Shown here: one piece after another, positions 6,318 through 15,026 of the stretch
Layout: each line of letters opens with the position of its first letter
Position numbering within the stretch: position 1 is the stretch's first letter
Assembly: GCF_000253255.1 (NCBI RefSeq)
Contig: NC_015580.1
Location: forward strand, 1,563,001-1,627,000
Length of the DNA: 64,000 nucleotides
Source: Novosphingobium sp. PP1Y
GTDB taxonomy: Bacteria; Pseudomonadota; Alphaproteobacteria; Sphingomonadales; Sphingomonadaceae
Direction: 5' to 3'
Made by a program: the position numbers and the translations under genes
The notes under the pieces: model-generated
Seen by the model: only the letters and a program-made list of their open reading frames with translations
Database searches by the model: none
What the model was told of the DNA's origin: nothing

Positions 6318-9254
6318 ATGCTCTCTGTAGCCAATGTCCGCACCGCTGGCGGCGCTGCCAACTACTTTGCCGCCGACAATTACTATACCCGCGCTGATGC
6401 CGAGAGATCTGGTCAATGGCTTGGCAAGGGTGCGGAGAATCTTGGACTGCGAGGCGGAATCGAAGCCTCGCAATTCGAGGCCGTACTCAAGGGCCAGCTG
6501 CCCGATGGCAGCCGTGTCGGGAGCGATAACCGGGCGCATCGCGCCGGCACCGATCTCACATTTTCGATGCCCAAGAGCTGGTCCATCCTTGCCCTCGTCG
6601 GCGGCGACAGACGTATCCTCGATGCCTACGGCGCGGCCGTCCGCGAGACGCTGGCCTGGGCCGAGAAGAATCTAGCCGAAACCCGCATGGAGGACCGAGG
6701 CAAGGAACGGGTGGTCGCGACGCGCAATCTCGTGATCGGGCTTTTCCAGCACGATACGAACCGCAATCAGGAGCCTAACGCGCACTTGCACGCGGTGGTT
6801 GCCAATGTCACCCAGGGACCCGATGGCAAATGGCGAGCGCTGAGGAATGACAAGATCTGGGAGCACAACACGCTGCTCAATGCCATGACCATGGCGCGCT
6901 TCCGCTTGGCCGTAGAGAAGCTCGGCTACCAGGTTGGCGAATACGGCAAGCATGGCAATTTCGAAGCGGTGGGCGTCCCAAAACCCGTGCGTGACGCCTT
7001 CAGTTCGCGCCGCACCGAGATTCTCGAGGCATACTCGACCATGGAGGCAAAAGGTCCGGCCGCATTGGATGCAGCCACATTGATGACCCGGGCGGACAAG
7101 GGGCCGGTGGCAGACCGCCAGGCTCTCGTGAACCAATGGCGCGAGGCAGCAGCACAGTTGGGCTTTGATCCGAGGCTTGTCATTTCACAGGCCAATGCAC
7201 GGGCCGCCACCGACATTGGCTCCGTCTCCGGAATTGGAAATTCAGTACGATCGATCGGCCAGCGCGCGCGCCTTTTGGCTGCGACCTTTGCGGAGCGTCT
7301 GGGGCTACGTCAGGGCGACCCGCTTGTACCTCGCGACATGGGGCGCCGGACGCCCGAGCAGATCGCGGCCGTTCATGCGGTCGCATCGGCGATCAGGCAC
7401 TTGGGCGAGCGCGAGGCGGCCTTCTCGCGGACCGAGATATATCGCTCAGCGCTAGGCTTTGCCTTGCCCACAACGCTCTCCGACATCGAACACCGCGTCG
7501 ACCAATTGCTGCGCCAGGGTCACCTGCAAAAAGGCAAGGGTGCAGATCGCAATCTTGTCACCACCCGCGATGCAATCGGGCTCGAGCAGCGCATCATTGC
7601 GGCCGTCGAAGGTGGCCGGGGGCATGGGAATGCGGTGGTCGAAGCTGATGTGGCCGGAGGGCGGCTACAGGCGCTCTCTCAGCTCAAATATGGCCTGACC
7701 TTGAACCCTGGGCAGGAGGGGGCAGGGCGCCTGCTTCTCGCCTCGCACAACCGGATTGTCGCCATTCAGGGTGTGGCGGGCGCTGGCAAGAGTACCGTTC
7801 TCAAGCCCGTTGCCGATATCTTGCGCGAGGAAGGCAGGTCCGTGCTCGGGCTCGCAGTCCAGAACACGCTCGTGCAGATGCTTGAACGTGACACCGGCAT
7901 TCCGTCGATGACGGTCGCGCGCTTCTTGCGCCAACATCGGGACCTTCTGGAAGGAGCAGACCAGGCGAGGCTTGCCGAGGCTCGCGCGTCTATGCGCGGC
8001 ACCACGGTGCTGCTCGACGAAGCCTCGATGGTCGGCAATGCCGACAAGGAAAGGCTCGTGCGTCTCGCCAATCTGCTCCAGCTCGACCGCTTCGCCAGCA
8101 TTGGGGACAGGAAGCAATTGGGCGCTGTCGATGCCGGCAAACCCTTCGACGTCATGCAGAAGGCAGGCGTCGAAGCGGCCACCATGAACACCAATCTCCG
8201 GGCCCGCGATCAGGCGCTGCGCGATGCTCAATATGCAGCGCAGGGTGGACATATCGATGAGGCCTTGCGCCATCTCGGTCCGCATGTTGTCGCGTCGAGT
8301 AATTCAGCTGCCGTCGATGCCGCGGCGGCCTGGCTTTCGCTTTCGCCTGCAGAGCGTCAGGTGACCGCGATCTATGCTTCGGGTCGCAACTTGCGCGGAC
8401 AGGTGAATGAAGCCGTTCAGACCGGGCTCAAGGCCAATGGCGAATTGGGGCCGGGTTCCTTGGATCTCAAAGTGCTTTCGCGCGTCAACCTGACGCGTGA
8501 GGAAATGCGCTATTCGCGCAGCTATGCGGCCGGCATGGTGCTCGAAGTCGACCGCCGGCAAAGGGGGCAGGGGCTGCAGAAGGGCCGCTATGAAGTGATC
8601 GAAACCGATCCCACCCGCGAACGCGTGATGCTGCAGAACGAGCGGGGCAAGCGCTTTGAATTCCGGCCGGGCCAGATGCGACCGCAAGGTGACCAGGATC
8701 CGCTGCGTCTGTTTGAGGTTCGCCCACTAGAAATTCACGATGGTGACCGCATCCGCTGGACCGCGACCGATCATAAGCGCGGCCTGCTCAACGCCGATCA
8801 GGCGCGCATCGTGGCGGTTGATGGGAAGGGTGTTGCGGTGAAAACGTCGCTTGGCGCCGAACACCGGCTGGGGCTGGGCGATCCCATGCTCGAGCGTCTT
8901 GATCTCGCCTACGCGCTCAATGCGCACATGGCGCAGGGTCTGACCTCCGACCGCGGGATCGCCGTCATGGATAGCCGCGAACGCAATCTTGCCAATCAGC
9001 AGACATTTCTGGTGACGATAACCCGCCTGCGCGATGGTCTGACCCTGTTTGTCGACAATGCGGGCAAGCTCGAAGCAGCTGTTGAGCGCAATCCGGGAAT
9101 GAAGCGCTCGGCGCTCGAAACGGTCAATCAGCTGCGCGATGCGGCAGCAACGGGCCAGGCGAAGGGCAAGGCGTCTGATCGTTCGCAAGAACCGGCTCGC
9201 GAGCCGCCCGAACTCGATCGCTCAATCACCAAGCCTTTCGAAATCGGGATCTGA
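6318..9254 (+). CDS. traI: MobF relaxase/helicase TraI
   Basis: A 978-residue conjugative relaxase that nicks oriT, stays bound to the 5' end and unwinds the strand. The TrwC domain covers residues 1-300: the catalytic tyrosines are Y22 and Y23 in NYYTRAD, and the metal-binding histidines are H156 and H158 in PNAHLHAVVAN. The RecD-like helicase follows, with Walker A GVAGAGKST near 485-493, LLDEASM with D567-E568, and an AYALNAHMAQGLTSDRG motif near 870. At 978 residues it is close to TrwC of R388 and much shorter than F TraI (about 1,750), lacking the extra C-terminal regions. GGAG 8 bases before ATG 6318 supports the start. It forms an operon with traD. Confidence 0.94.
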   Translation: MLSVANVRTAGGAANYFAADNYYTRADAERSGQWLGKGAENLGLRGGIEASQFEAVLKGQLPDGSRVGSDNRAHRAGTDLTFSMPKSWSILALVGGDRRILDAYGAAVRETLAWAEKNLAETRMEDRGKERVVATRNLVIGLFQHDTNRNQEPNAHLHAVVANVTQGPDGKWRALRNDKIWEHNTLLNAMTMARFRLAVEKLGYQVGEYGKHGNFEAVGVPKPVRDAFSSRRTEILEAYSTMEAKGPAALDAATLMTRADKGPVADRQALVNQWREAAAQLGFDPRLVISQANARAATDIGSVSGIGNSVRSIGQRARLLAATFAERLGLRQGDPLVPRDMGRRTPEQIAAVHAVASAIRHLGEREAAFSRTEIYRSALGFALPTTLSDIEHRVDQLLRQGHLQKGKGADRNLVTTRDAIGLEQRIIAAVEGGRGHGNAVVEADVAGGRLQALSQLKYGLTLNPGQEGAGRLLLASHNRIVAIQGVAGAGKSTVLKPVADILREEGRSVLGLAVQNTLVQMLERDTGIPSMTVARFLRQHRDLLEGADQARLAEARASMRGTTVLLDEASMVGNADKERLVRLANLLQLDRFASIGDRKQLGAVDAGKPFDVMQKAGVEAATMNTNLRARDQALRDAQYAAQGGHIDEALRHLGPHVVASSNSAAVDAAAAWLSLSPAERQVTAIYASGRNLRGQVNEAVQTGLKANGELGPGSLDLKVLSRVNLTREEMRYSRSYAAGMVLEVDRRQRGQGLQKGRYEVIETDPTRERVMLQNERGKRFEFRPGQMRPQGDQDPLRLFEVRPLEIHDGDRIRWTATDHKRGLLNADQARIVAVDGKGVAVKTSLGAEHRLGLGDPMLERLDLAYALNAHMAQGLTSDRGIAVMDSRERNLANQQTFLVTITRLRDGLTLFVDNAGKLEAAVERNPGMKRSALETVNQLRDAAATGQAKGKASDRSQEPAREPPELDRSITKPFEIGI

Positions 9255-9326
9255 CACAGCGTATATCCGCATGGGTCCATATGGCACCGGTTGACTGTTA
9301 GTTCTGTTTTTGTTCTCATGGCGACC

Positions 9327-9575
9327 ATGTCCCGAATCGCCGATGAGATCCTGTTTACGCACATCGAGGTCGCGCTTGCGGTTGCGTCCGAAGCAACGCT
9401 TGTCGGGCTCGGTGCTGACGACCCGCGAACCCAACGCAATGCTCGTGTCGATCTTGCGCGCCACCTGGTCGAACGCATGCAGGGTTTGGAGTTCGAAGGA
9501 GAGGGGAATGCCGGCAGGAGCTCTCAGCCCACTCTCTTTCCGGGCGATCTCTCGCCGATGGCCGACCAGCATTGA
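9327..9575 (+). CDS. small hypothetical protein (82 aa)
   Basis: An 82-residue frame downstream of traI beginning MSRIADEILFTHIEVALAVASE. Codon usage has the strong third-position GC bias of the real genes nearby, whereas the minus-strand frame over the same bases reads as low-quality sequence. It is helical, acidic and has no recognised motif. An in-frame ATG at 9291 is possible but would start inside an unbiased segment. It may be a small backbone gene of the transfer region; I cannot assign a role. Confidence 0.45.
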   Translation: MSRIADEILFTHIEVALAVASEATLVGLGADDPRTQRNARVDLARHLVERMQGLEFEGEGNAGRSSQPTLFPGDLSPMADQH

Positions 9576-9598
9576 GATGTGGCTGAGGTAATACTGGC

Positions 9599-9796
9599 TT
9601 ATTGCAGGCGCGTCGCGCGATCCTTCCCCATCAGCTCTGCAACGCGTTTGGCGATGGCTTTCCAAGTGGCGATACCCGCCTCGTCCTGTGCCAGCGCGAG
9701 CGCGCCGATCTGTTCGGCGACATGAAGCGGTGCATCATCGCCATGGGTCTTCAGGACCTGGTTGGCACAGGCCCAGAGTTCCCAATCGCTCAGCAT
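9599..9796 (-). CDS. DUF6961-like small protein
   Basis: A 65-residue minus-strand protein beginning MLSDWELWACANQVLKTHGDDAPLHVAEQI and ending RVAELMGKDRATRLQ. The opening, Trp-Glu-Leu-Trp-Ala-Cys-Ala followed by a HGDDA helix, is how I recognise the DUF6961 family of sphingomonads. Its start overlaps the stop of the upstream DUF5818-like gene (TGATG), so both belong to one minus-strand operon that also includes the nuclease-like gene. Function unknown; the sequence looks like a short three-helix protein. Confidence 0.65.
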   Translation of the reverse strand: MLSDWELWACANQVLKTHGDDAPLHVAEQIGALALAQDEAGIATWKAIAKRVAELMGKDRATRLQ

Positions 9797-10104
9797 CAGC
9801 CGAGACGTCCAACAAGGCCGAGGAAGAACGCGATCAAACCGTAGCCCACGACACTGCCCGCCAAGAGAAGTTCAATATTGAATTTGGAGCGAGGAGGGCG
9901 GGGTTGTCCTGCTGGCCAGATCTGATCGCAGATGAGCTCGTTGAACCCGGCGCGGCGTCCGCAGACTGCCACTTCGCGTCCGAGCAACCGACGGGCTCCA
10001 CGCCCGGTGTCGAGCTCCCACACCCCGCCGTCCGAATGCAGTTCAAGTCCGAAGGGGCCTTCGGAAAGACGGCCTGTCAGACAGAGTTCCGGGCCTAGCG
10101 GCAT
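9796..10104 (-). CDS. DUF5818-like protein with C-terminal membrane anchor
   Basis: A 102-residue protein. ATG 10104 is chosen because GGAAAGGG lies just upstream and the protein then starts MPLGPELCLTGRLSEGPFGLEL, as DUF5818 proteins do; the open frame extends further 5' but overlaps the nuclease-like gene. Residues 1-70 are a small beta-rich domain with GGVWELDTG, ARRLLGREVAVCG and GFNELICDQIWP, resembling an OB-like fold. The last 25 residues (LLLAGSVVGYGLIAFFLGLVG) form one membrane helix. The start overlaps the preceding gene by 10 bp and the stop overlaps the next start, so it is the middle gene of a three-gene operon. Function unknown. Confidence 0.6.
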   Translation of the reverse strand: MPLGPELCLTGRLSEGPFGLELHSDGGVWELDTGRGARRLLGREVAVCGRRAGFNELICDQIWPAGQPRPPRSKFNIELLLAGSVVGYGLIAFFLGLVGRLG

Positions 10105-10520
10105 GCAGGCCCTTTCCAGTAGCGATCCCAACGCAGCACTGTGCGTGTCTGGATCATCGAGCAGGAGAGATCGGCTCCGTTCGGCAGTCGGCACCAGGCA
10201 GCCGTCCGGTTGCCGCCTGCCGAACCTTCCGACCGGCATGTCAATCTCGGTCCACGAACCACGACGTGCCCTGTCGAGATGGTCCCTCGAGGGCCGCCAA
10301 GAAGATCGACGAGCGCGTCGCGCGCTTCGATAGCCGACGCGTCGGGGCAGGGCTGGTTGGTCCTGCATGTTCCGTCCATTTCGCGCGCGGCGATCCCGGC
10401 GATGCGGACATGGGGGCCTTCGGCGCACCATATGGGCCCGTCGCCATCCCAGACATGCGTGGGTGTGCAGGTAAAGGTCTGGCCGGCAGCGACGATCGAG
10501 GCAGCGAGGAGGGCAATCAT
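10095..10520 (-). CDS. secreted nuclease-like (SNase-fold) protein
   Basis: A 141-residue protein starting at ATG 10520 with an N-terminal signal-like segment MIALLAASIVAAGQTFTC. The mature part, THVWDGDGPIWCAEGPHVRIAGIAARE, resembles the first half of staphylococcal-type thermonucleases (VxDGDT, then VRLxGIxAPE). The key Arg and Glu positions after the GIAARE motif look altered and there are about eight Cys, so it may be a degenerate or specialised relative stabilised by disulfides. Periplasmic location is predicted. It starts a minus-strand operon with the DUF5818-like and DUF6961-like genes. Enzyme activity is uncertain. Confidence 0.55.
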   Translation of the reverse strand: MIALLAASIVAAGQTFTCTPTHVWDGDGPIWCAEGPHVRIAGIAAREMDGTCRTNQPCPDASAIEARDALVDLLGGPRGTISTGHVVVRGPRLTCRSEGSAGGNRTAAWCRLPNGADLSCSMIQTRTVLRWDRYWKGPACR

Positions 10521-10531
10521 TGGCGAGCTAC

Positions 10532-11176
10532 CTAGCGAAGCGCGCGGCCGAACCAAAGCACGCGGCCGACAATATTGATCGTCCGCTTCTCCAGTCCGCG
10601 CCAACTGGGATAGGCCGGATTGTCGCTGAGCACCGAGACCCGCTTGCCTTGCGGCTCGATTGCGACCCGCTTGACGCTGAGCATGTCGTCCATGCGCAGC
10701 ACATAGATCCCGTCGCGCAGCCGCGACTGTCCATCGTTGAGATCGACCATGACTTCATCGCCGTCATGCAGCGTTGGCTCCATCGAATCCCCGTGCACGG
10801 CGATGATCGAAAGGCTTGTCGCCTTGCTTGCGGTCAGACGGCGCAGCCACTTTTCGTCGAACCCGAACTGGGCGCATTTGGATTCCATCTCTGCCAAAGC
10901 GCCGTGCCCTGCCGAGGCTTCGACATCGAGAACCGGAACATGGACCAATTCGACGACCGGGCCAGATCGCCGCTCGGGAGCGCCGAGAATCTTCTCGTCT
11001 ACTCCGAAGAAGCGGGCGAGCACGGAGCGGTCCTGCTCGTCCAACTGCCGGGGACTGCCGCGACGGATGTATTGCTGGATGTAGGCCGCGTTGCGTCCAA
11101 GAAGGCGGGAGATCGAGGAGTAATTACACCCTCGTTGCTGGATCAGATCGTCCAGGGCTTTGCGTGCATCTTCCAT
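10532..11176 (-). CDS. LexA/CI-like S24 repressor
   Basis: A 214-residue transcriptional repressor. Residues 1-65 carry a helix-turn-helix (SSISRLLGRNAAYIQQYIRRG). Residues 80-214 are a peptidase S24 domain with Ser131 in HGDSMEPTL and Lys169 in LSVKR, the catalytic pair of LexA and lambda CI. An Ala-Gly bond at 89-90 (VEASAGHG) is where RecA-stimulated self-cleavage normally happens. It probably represses itself, the divergent small gene and, by shared operator sequence, the tra operon, with relief after DNA damage. Two inverted repeats lie in its own promoter region. Target genes beyond this region are inferred only from matching sites. Confidence 0.85.
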   Translation of the reverse strand: MEDARKALDDLIQQRGCNYSSISRLLGRNAAYIQQYIRRGSPRQLDEQDRSVLARFFGVDEKILGAPERRSGPVVELVHVPVLDVEASAGHGALAEMESKCAQFGFDEKWLRRLTASKATSLSIIAVHGDSMEPTLHDGDEVMVDLNDGQSRLRDGIYVLRMDDMLSVKRVAIEPQGKRVSVLSDNPAYPSWRGLEKRTINIVGRVLWFGRALR

Positions 11177-11200
11177 CGCTGCGGGTCCTATCGCATTCGC

Positions 11201-11238
11201 CTAGGAAATTCGATCCTAGACTCTAGGAAGCCTTCCTA
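11201..11238. promoter_or_regulatory. paired operators between the S24 gene and the 57-aa gene
   Basis: CTAGGA-N7-TCCTAG at 11201-11219 and TAGGAAG-C-CTTCCTA at 11224-11238 are both perfect inverted repeats. They share a TAGGA half-site and lie 25-62 bp upstream of the S24 repressor start. On the minus strand the first reads TCGAATTTCCTAG, close to the sequence upstream of traA. Confidence 0.7.
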
Positions 11239-11282
11239 ATAAGAACATAACAAGAACACAAGCGGAAAGCGAGTCGAATGTG

Positions 11283-11456
11283 ATGGAGCTCCTGGACCAG
11301 ATCGAAGCGTATTTGGCGCGTACCGGAATGCGCGCGAGCACATTTGGGAGGGCTGCGGTAGCTGATCCTAGGTTCGTCCAGGACCTTCGCGAAGGACGCC
11401 GACCGAGGCAGCAAACGAGGCGTCGCATCAATGATTTCATTTCGGATGATCGTTAA
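11283..11456 (+). CDS. 57-aa HTH-like protein, divergent from the S24 repressor
   Basis: A very short gene, ATG 11283 to TAA 11454-11456, encoding 57 residues that begin MELLDQIEAYLARTGM and continue FGRAAVADPRFVQDLREGR, then a basic PRQQTRRRI segment. This is a recognisable small alphaproteobacterial family: a predicted helix-turn-helix followed by an arginine-rich end, often next to phage-type repressors. It faces the S24 repressor across the paired operators, so the two probably form a regulatory switch like CI and Cro, though this is inference. Codon bias is normal for the replicon. No strong ribosome site is visible; an AGCGGAAAG lies 13 bases upstream. Confidence 0.6.
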   Translation: MELLDQIEAYLARTGMRASTFGRAAVADPRFVQDLREGRRPRQQTRRRINDFISDDR

Positions 11457-11691
11457 GGCCAGATCTAATGCAAAGTTCTTTATTTGTGGACGCAAATTGG
11501 AAAATATATAATTTTAATTCAACCCTATAGGTAACAACAATACTATAATATATATCCACAATATATAGATATTCTTTGAAATTTGTGTATTAAATATTTT
11601 GTGAATCATGAACATATTAATAATTTTCGGCAGATAGAATTTGATTCTCTCTTATATATTATGAAATTAATCAGATATCTGTAGTTGTGTC
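11457..11691. other. AT-rich non-coding patch
   Basis: About 235 bp with very low GC content, dense in TATATA, AATATATAG and TTAATAATTTT runs, in a replicon that is otherwise GC-rich. There is no open frame of note and no clean promoter. It abuts the left end of the IS5-family element. It may be what remains of a horizontally acquired promoter or a binding zone for a silencing protein. Confidence 0.7.
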
Positions 11692-12967
11692 GAGAACTGG
11701 GCACCTCCAAAAACCCCTCGCAAATCGAGGCCTGATCTGATTCACTTGCCGCTGGAAGGAAGCGGGGATGCGGCAGGCGGGGTTGTTCGGGCTATCGGAT
11801 CATTTGAAGCGGTTGTCGGCGCATGGCGATCCGCTGGAGGTACTGGGCCGGGTGGTGGATTTCGAGGCGTTCCGACCAACGCTCGATGCGGCGCTGGGCT
11901 ATTCGGACGGGGCGAAGGGCGGACGTCCGCCCTATGACCCGGTGACGATGCTCAAGGTGCTGGTCTTGGCAGCGCAGAACAATGTGAGCGATGCGCGAAT
12001 GGAGTATCTGATCCGCGATCGGCTGAGCTGGCTGCGTTTCCTGGGCTTCGACCTTGGCGCACCGACGCCCGATGCCAACACCATCCGGCTGTTCCGGGAG
12101 CGGCTGACCCAGGCGGGCGCTCTGGATATGCTGTTCGCTGATTTCGACCGGCAGCTCAAGGAACGGGGCTATCTGCCGATGGGCGGGCAGATCGTCGATG
12201 CGACATTGGTGGCCGCGCCCAAGCAGCGCAACACCGATGCCGAGAAGGCTGCGATCAAGGATGGCAAGGCGGCCAGCGAGATTTGGCCCGAGGAACCGGC
12301 CAAGGCGGCGCAAAAGGACACCGATGCCCGCTGGACGCTGAAGTTCGCCAAGGCGAGACCCACAGCTGATGGCAGGCCGCAGCCGGACATTGCGATCCCC
12401 AGCTTCGGCTACAAGAGCAGCGTGTCGATCTGCCGCGCCTTCGGCTTCATACGCAAGGGCAAGACCACCGATGGCGCCCGCTACGACGGGCGGATGCTGC
12501 GGGACGTGGTGACGAAGGACAACACCGCCTCCGATGTCTGGGCCGATACCGCCTATCGCAGCCAGGCCAATGAGAAATGGCTGAAAGCGCAAGGCCGGGT
12601 CAGCCGCATCCATCGCCGCAAGCCCAAAGGAAGACCGATGCCCGAGCATATCCGGCGCGGCAACGCCACCAAATCGAAGGTCCGCGCCCGCGTCGAGCAT
12701 GTGTTCGCGCACCAGAAGGCGGTCATGGGCCTGTTCATCCGCACCATCGGCATCAAGCGCGCCGAGGCCAGGATCACGCTGGCCAACCTCGCCTACAATA
12801 TGCACCGCCTGATCTTCCACGAACGACGGGCCGCGATGGGATGAGTCCGCTCAAAATCCCCGAAAACGCCGAAAAACGAAGGCACAAAGCGGCGAAATAA
12901 CGCCAATCCAGGCCGGCCATGCCCCAATCCGATCAATCCATCAGGTTGATGGAGGTGCCCAACTCTC
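11692..12967 (+). mobile_element. complete IS5-family insertion sequence
   Basis: Imperfect terminal inverted repeats at 11692-11708 and 12951-12967 match at 15 of 17 positions (left GAGAACTGGGCACCTCC; right complement GAGAGTTGGGCACCTCC). They enclose one intact transposase gene; total length is 1,276 bp. No clear target duplication is visible. It separates the AT-rich patch from the Zorya operon. Confidence 0.85.
11768..12844 (+). CDS. IS5-family DDE transposase
   Basis: A 358-residue transposase starting MRQAGLFGLSDHLKRL. Residues 40-140 form the N-terminal helical domain found in IS5 transposases (GRPPYDPVTMLKVLVL, then LSWLRFLGF and PDANTIRLFRERL). The catalytic acidic residues are in QIVDATLV, VWADTAYRS and ARVEHVFAHQK (the DDE triad with the usual C-terminal Glu-His). 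The frame is full length with no frameshift and sits inside matching terminal repeats, so the element could still be mobile. It reads toward the defence operon, so transcription from the IS could enter zorA. Confidence 0.92.
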   Translation: MRQAGLFGLSDHLKRLSAHGDPLEVLGRVVDFEAFRPTLDAALGYSDGAKGGRPPYDPVTMLKVLVLAAQNNVSDARMEYLIRDRLSWLRFLGFDLGAPTPDANTIRLFRERLTQAGALDMLFADFDRQLKERGYLPMGGQIVDATLVAAPKQRNTDAEKAAIKDGKAASEIWPEEPAKAAQKDTDARWTLKFAKARPTADGRPQPDIAIPSFGYKSSVSICRAFGFIRKGKTTDGARYDGRMLRDVVTKDNTASDVWADTAYRSQANEKWLKAQGRVSRIHRRKPKGRPMPEHIRRGNATKSKVRARVEHVFAHQKAVMGLFIRTIGIKRAEARITLANLAYNMHRLIFHERRAAMG

Positions 12968-12979
12968 TTGCAGTGAACG

Positions 12980-13008
12980 TTGCGGTTCGATACCGTCCTG
13001 CCTACTTA
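12980..13008 (+). promoter_or_regulatory. candidate promoter of the Zorya operon
   Basis: TTGCGG at 12980-12985, a 17-base spacer and TACTTA at 13003-13008, beginning 13 bp after the right end of the IS element and 93 bp before the zorA start. Moderate match to sigma-70 consensus. Confidence 0.4.
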
Positions 13009-13100
13009 GGGTTTCTTCGCCCGGTTGCATCACGCACGCTTGGCCTGCCTCGGCAACGGTTCGTAGGGGCCCGTCATCTTTACGGGCTTCAGGGGGCTGT

Positions 13101-15026
13101 GTGGAAATTACCGAATCGCTCGGTCATGGGCTGATCTACTTTTTCACCAAAATTCCGCTCATTGGCGATGCGATGGCGGCGTTTCTGGCAATCGTGCTGA
13201 TCGGAACTGCCTTAGCAATAGCTTACCGATACAAACGCCAATATCACGCTCCCCTCGCTGAGGCGATCGAAGCCCGCGTCCGCCTGCTTGATGAGATAAC
13301 CGGCGGCAGTACCGCGGATGTCGACCAGGCGCGCCTCGAGTTCGCGCGCCGCTTCAATGATATCGACGCCCAGATGATGGAGGCGAATGACGCTGAGGCG
13401 CTGCCGCTCCGCAGAACCTGGGAAGAATATCGCGAAACGATCGTCGATCCCTCGGCCGATGTTCTTCAGAACTCCGCTCGTCCCGAACACTTCTTCGTCA
13501 ATCTTGGCGACCGTCATCGCGGGCTGAACTGGTTTGCTAACATCTTTATCGCCATCGGCCTGTTGATCACCTTCCTGGGCATCATCGCAGCTCTCTCGAC
13601 ACTCGACTTCAGCGGCGGGGTCGATGCGATGCAGGAGCGGCTCAATGATCTCATGAAGGTAGCGGGAGCGAAGTTCTGGGCCTCTGTGGGGGGCATCGTG
13701 GCTTCCATCGTCCTTCGATCCTATGACTACCTCTTTGGCAAGCGCATCAATGATGGGCTGTCCATGCTGTGTGACAAACTCGAGCACGGAATGGCCTATC
13801 TGCCGCCGCAACGGATCGCGAGCGATCAGCTGGCACAGCTCAAAGAGCAAACTCCGGCACTCCGCACCTTTTCCGAACAGCTTGCCGCCGCCCTCGACGG
13901 GGCCTTGGAAAAGCAGATGGCGCCCATGATCACACATCTCGGGTCGATCCAGCAGGGCATCGACAAGATCAGCGGAGGCGGGGGTGAAGCCGTCCGCGAC
14001 GCGATCGCTTCAAGTGCAGGTGCCGAGATGGCCGGCCTCGCAGATGCCATTGGCGCAATGACCGTCTCGATGGCCACGATGTCCGAACGTATCGAAAAAC
14101 AGACCGGCGAAGCTGACCGCCAGATCGAAGAGGCTGTCAGGCGCTTTGGCCAGGCGTCGGAAGAGATGCGGTCGGCATTTGGCGAGCTCAACCGCAACTT
14201 TGGCGTAGTCGCGGACCGCATGCGCGAAGAAAACGAGCAGGCCAGTGAGCTTGCCAGACAGCGGATGGACGAATTGCTGAGCAGCCTTGGCAATACGCTC
14301 GACGATATGAAATCCGGACTCGCCTCGGCGGCCAGTCAGATGGGTGAAGCCTCGGCACGCGCGGCGAATGACGCGGCCCGGATCGGCCAGGAAGCAATGG
14401 AAAAGTCCTTCTCGGAGTTCGTTGAACGGTTCAACCAGACCGGCGGCCCGCTGGTAGGCAGCATGAAAGACGCGGGCGATGCCATTTCCACGTCTGCGGA
14501 ACGTCTCTCGACCGCACAAAGTGCTATCGGAGATCACGCGCGAGCGATCGAGCAAGTCGCCGCTCGCTCGAGCGATCTGGCGACGGCGTTCGGAACGGTG
14601 GCCAACGACGTTGAGGCGGCAACCGCGCCTGTACGCCAGTCGGCAGTCTCGATAGCCGAAGCAGTCAAATCGGTTGAGACCATCGTTTCCCGAAATGCGC
14701 AGTCATCCGAGAGCGCTCGTGACGAAATGCGCCAGCTTGCGGCAGCGCTAAGCGAGACCGCGAGTGCGGCCTCCTCCGCATGGTCGGAATATCGTGCTCG
14801 CTTCGAGGATGTGGACCGCGCTCTTGGTGACGCAATCGAGAAGATCTCGGATGCTGCCGGCAATCATGCGTCGAACCTCAACGAACGGGTTGGCCAGATC
14901 GACAAGGCTCTGGGCGATGGTGTGGCGCAGCTCGCCGGCGCACTCGAACCGCTCACGACCCTGCGGGACACCGTCGAGGAACTTGCCGGCATCCTTGCAA
15001 ACCAGAACAGGGAAGCCGCTGAATAA
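13101..15026 (+). CDS. zorA: Zorya anti-phage protein ZorA (MotA/TolQ-like)
   Basis: A 641-residue inner-membrane protein. The GTG start at 13101 lies behind AGGGGG. Membrane helices are predicted near residues 20-42, 143-166 (NIFIAIGLLITFLGIIAAL) and 192-212, as in MotA/TolQ/ExbB proton channels. From about residue 240 to the end comes a long, Ala/Glu/Ser-rich coiled-coil tail with no Cys. In the characterised E. coli system, ZorA forms a pentamer around a ZorB dimer, and the long cytoplasmic tail signals phage entry to ZorC and ZorD. The tail here is somewhat shorter than in the E. coli protein (about 730 residues). Its stop overlaps the zorB start (TAATG), showing coupled translation. Confidence 0.9.
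   Translation: MEITESLGHGLIYFFTKIPLIGDAMAAFLAIVLIGTALAIAYRYKRQYHAPLAEAIEARVRLLDEITGGSTADVDQARLEFARRFNDIDAQMMEANDAEALPLRRTWEEYRETIVDPSADVLQNSARPEHFFVNLGDRHRGLNWFANIFIAIGLLITFLGIIAALSTLDFSGGVDAMQERLNDLMKVAGAKFWASVGGIVASIVLRSYDYLFGKRINDGLSMLCDKLEHGMAYLPPQRIASDQLAQLKEQTPALRTFSEQLAAALDGALEKQMAPMITHLGSIQQGIDKISGGGGEAVRDAIASSAGAEMAGLADAIGAMTVSMATMSERIEKQTGEADRQIEEAVRRFGQASEEMRSAFGELNRNFGVVADRMREENEQASELARQRMDELLSSLGNTLDDMKSGLASAASQMGEASARAANDAARIGQEAMEKSFSEFVERFNQTGGPLVGSMKDAGDAISTSAERLSTAQSAIGDHARAIEQVAARSSDLATAFGTVANDVEAATAPVRQSAVSIAEAVKSVETIVSRNAQSSESARDEMRQLAAALSETASAASSAWSEYRARFEDVDRALGDAIEKISDAAGNHASNLNERVGQIDKALGDGVAQLAGALEPLTTLRDTVEELAGILANQNREAAE

Noticed and set aside
9222..9665. 147-codon minus-strand gene after traI
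   Set aside because: Its residue composition is Arg/Ser/His-rich and irregular; the plus-strand 82-residue frame has the expected codon bias instead.
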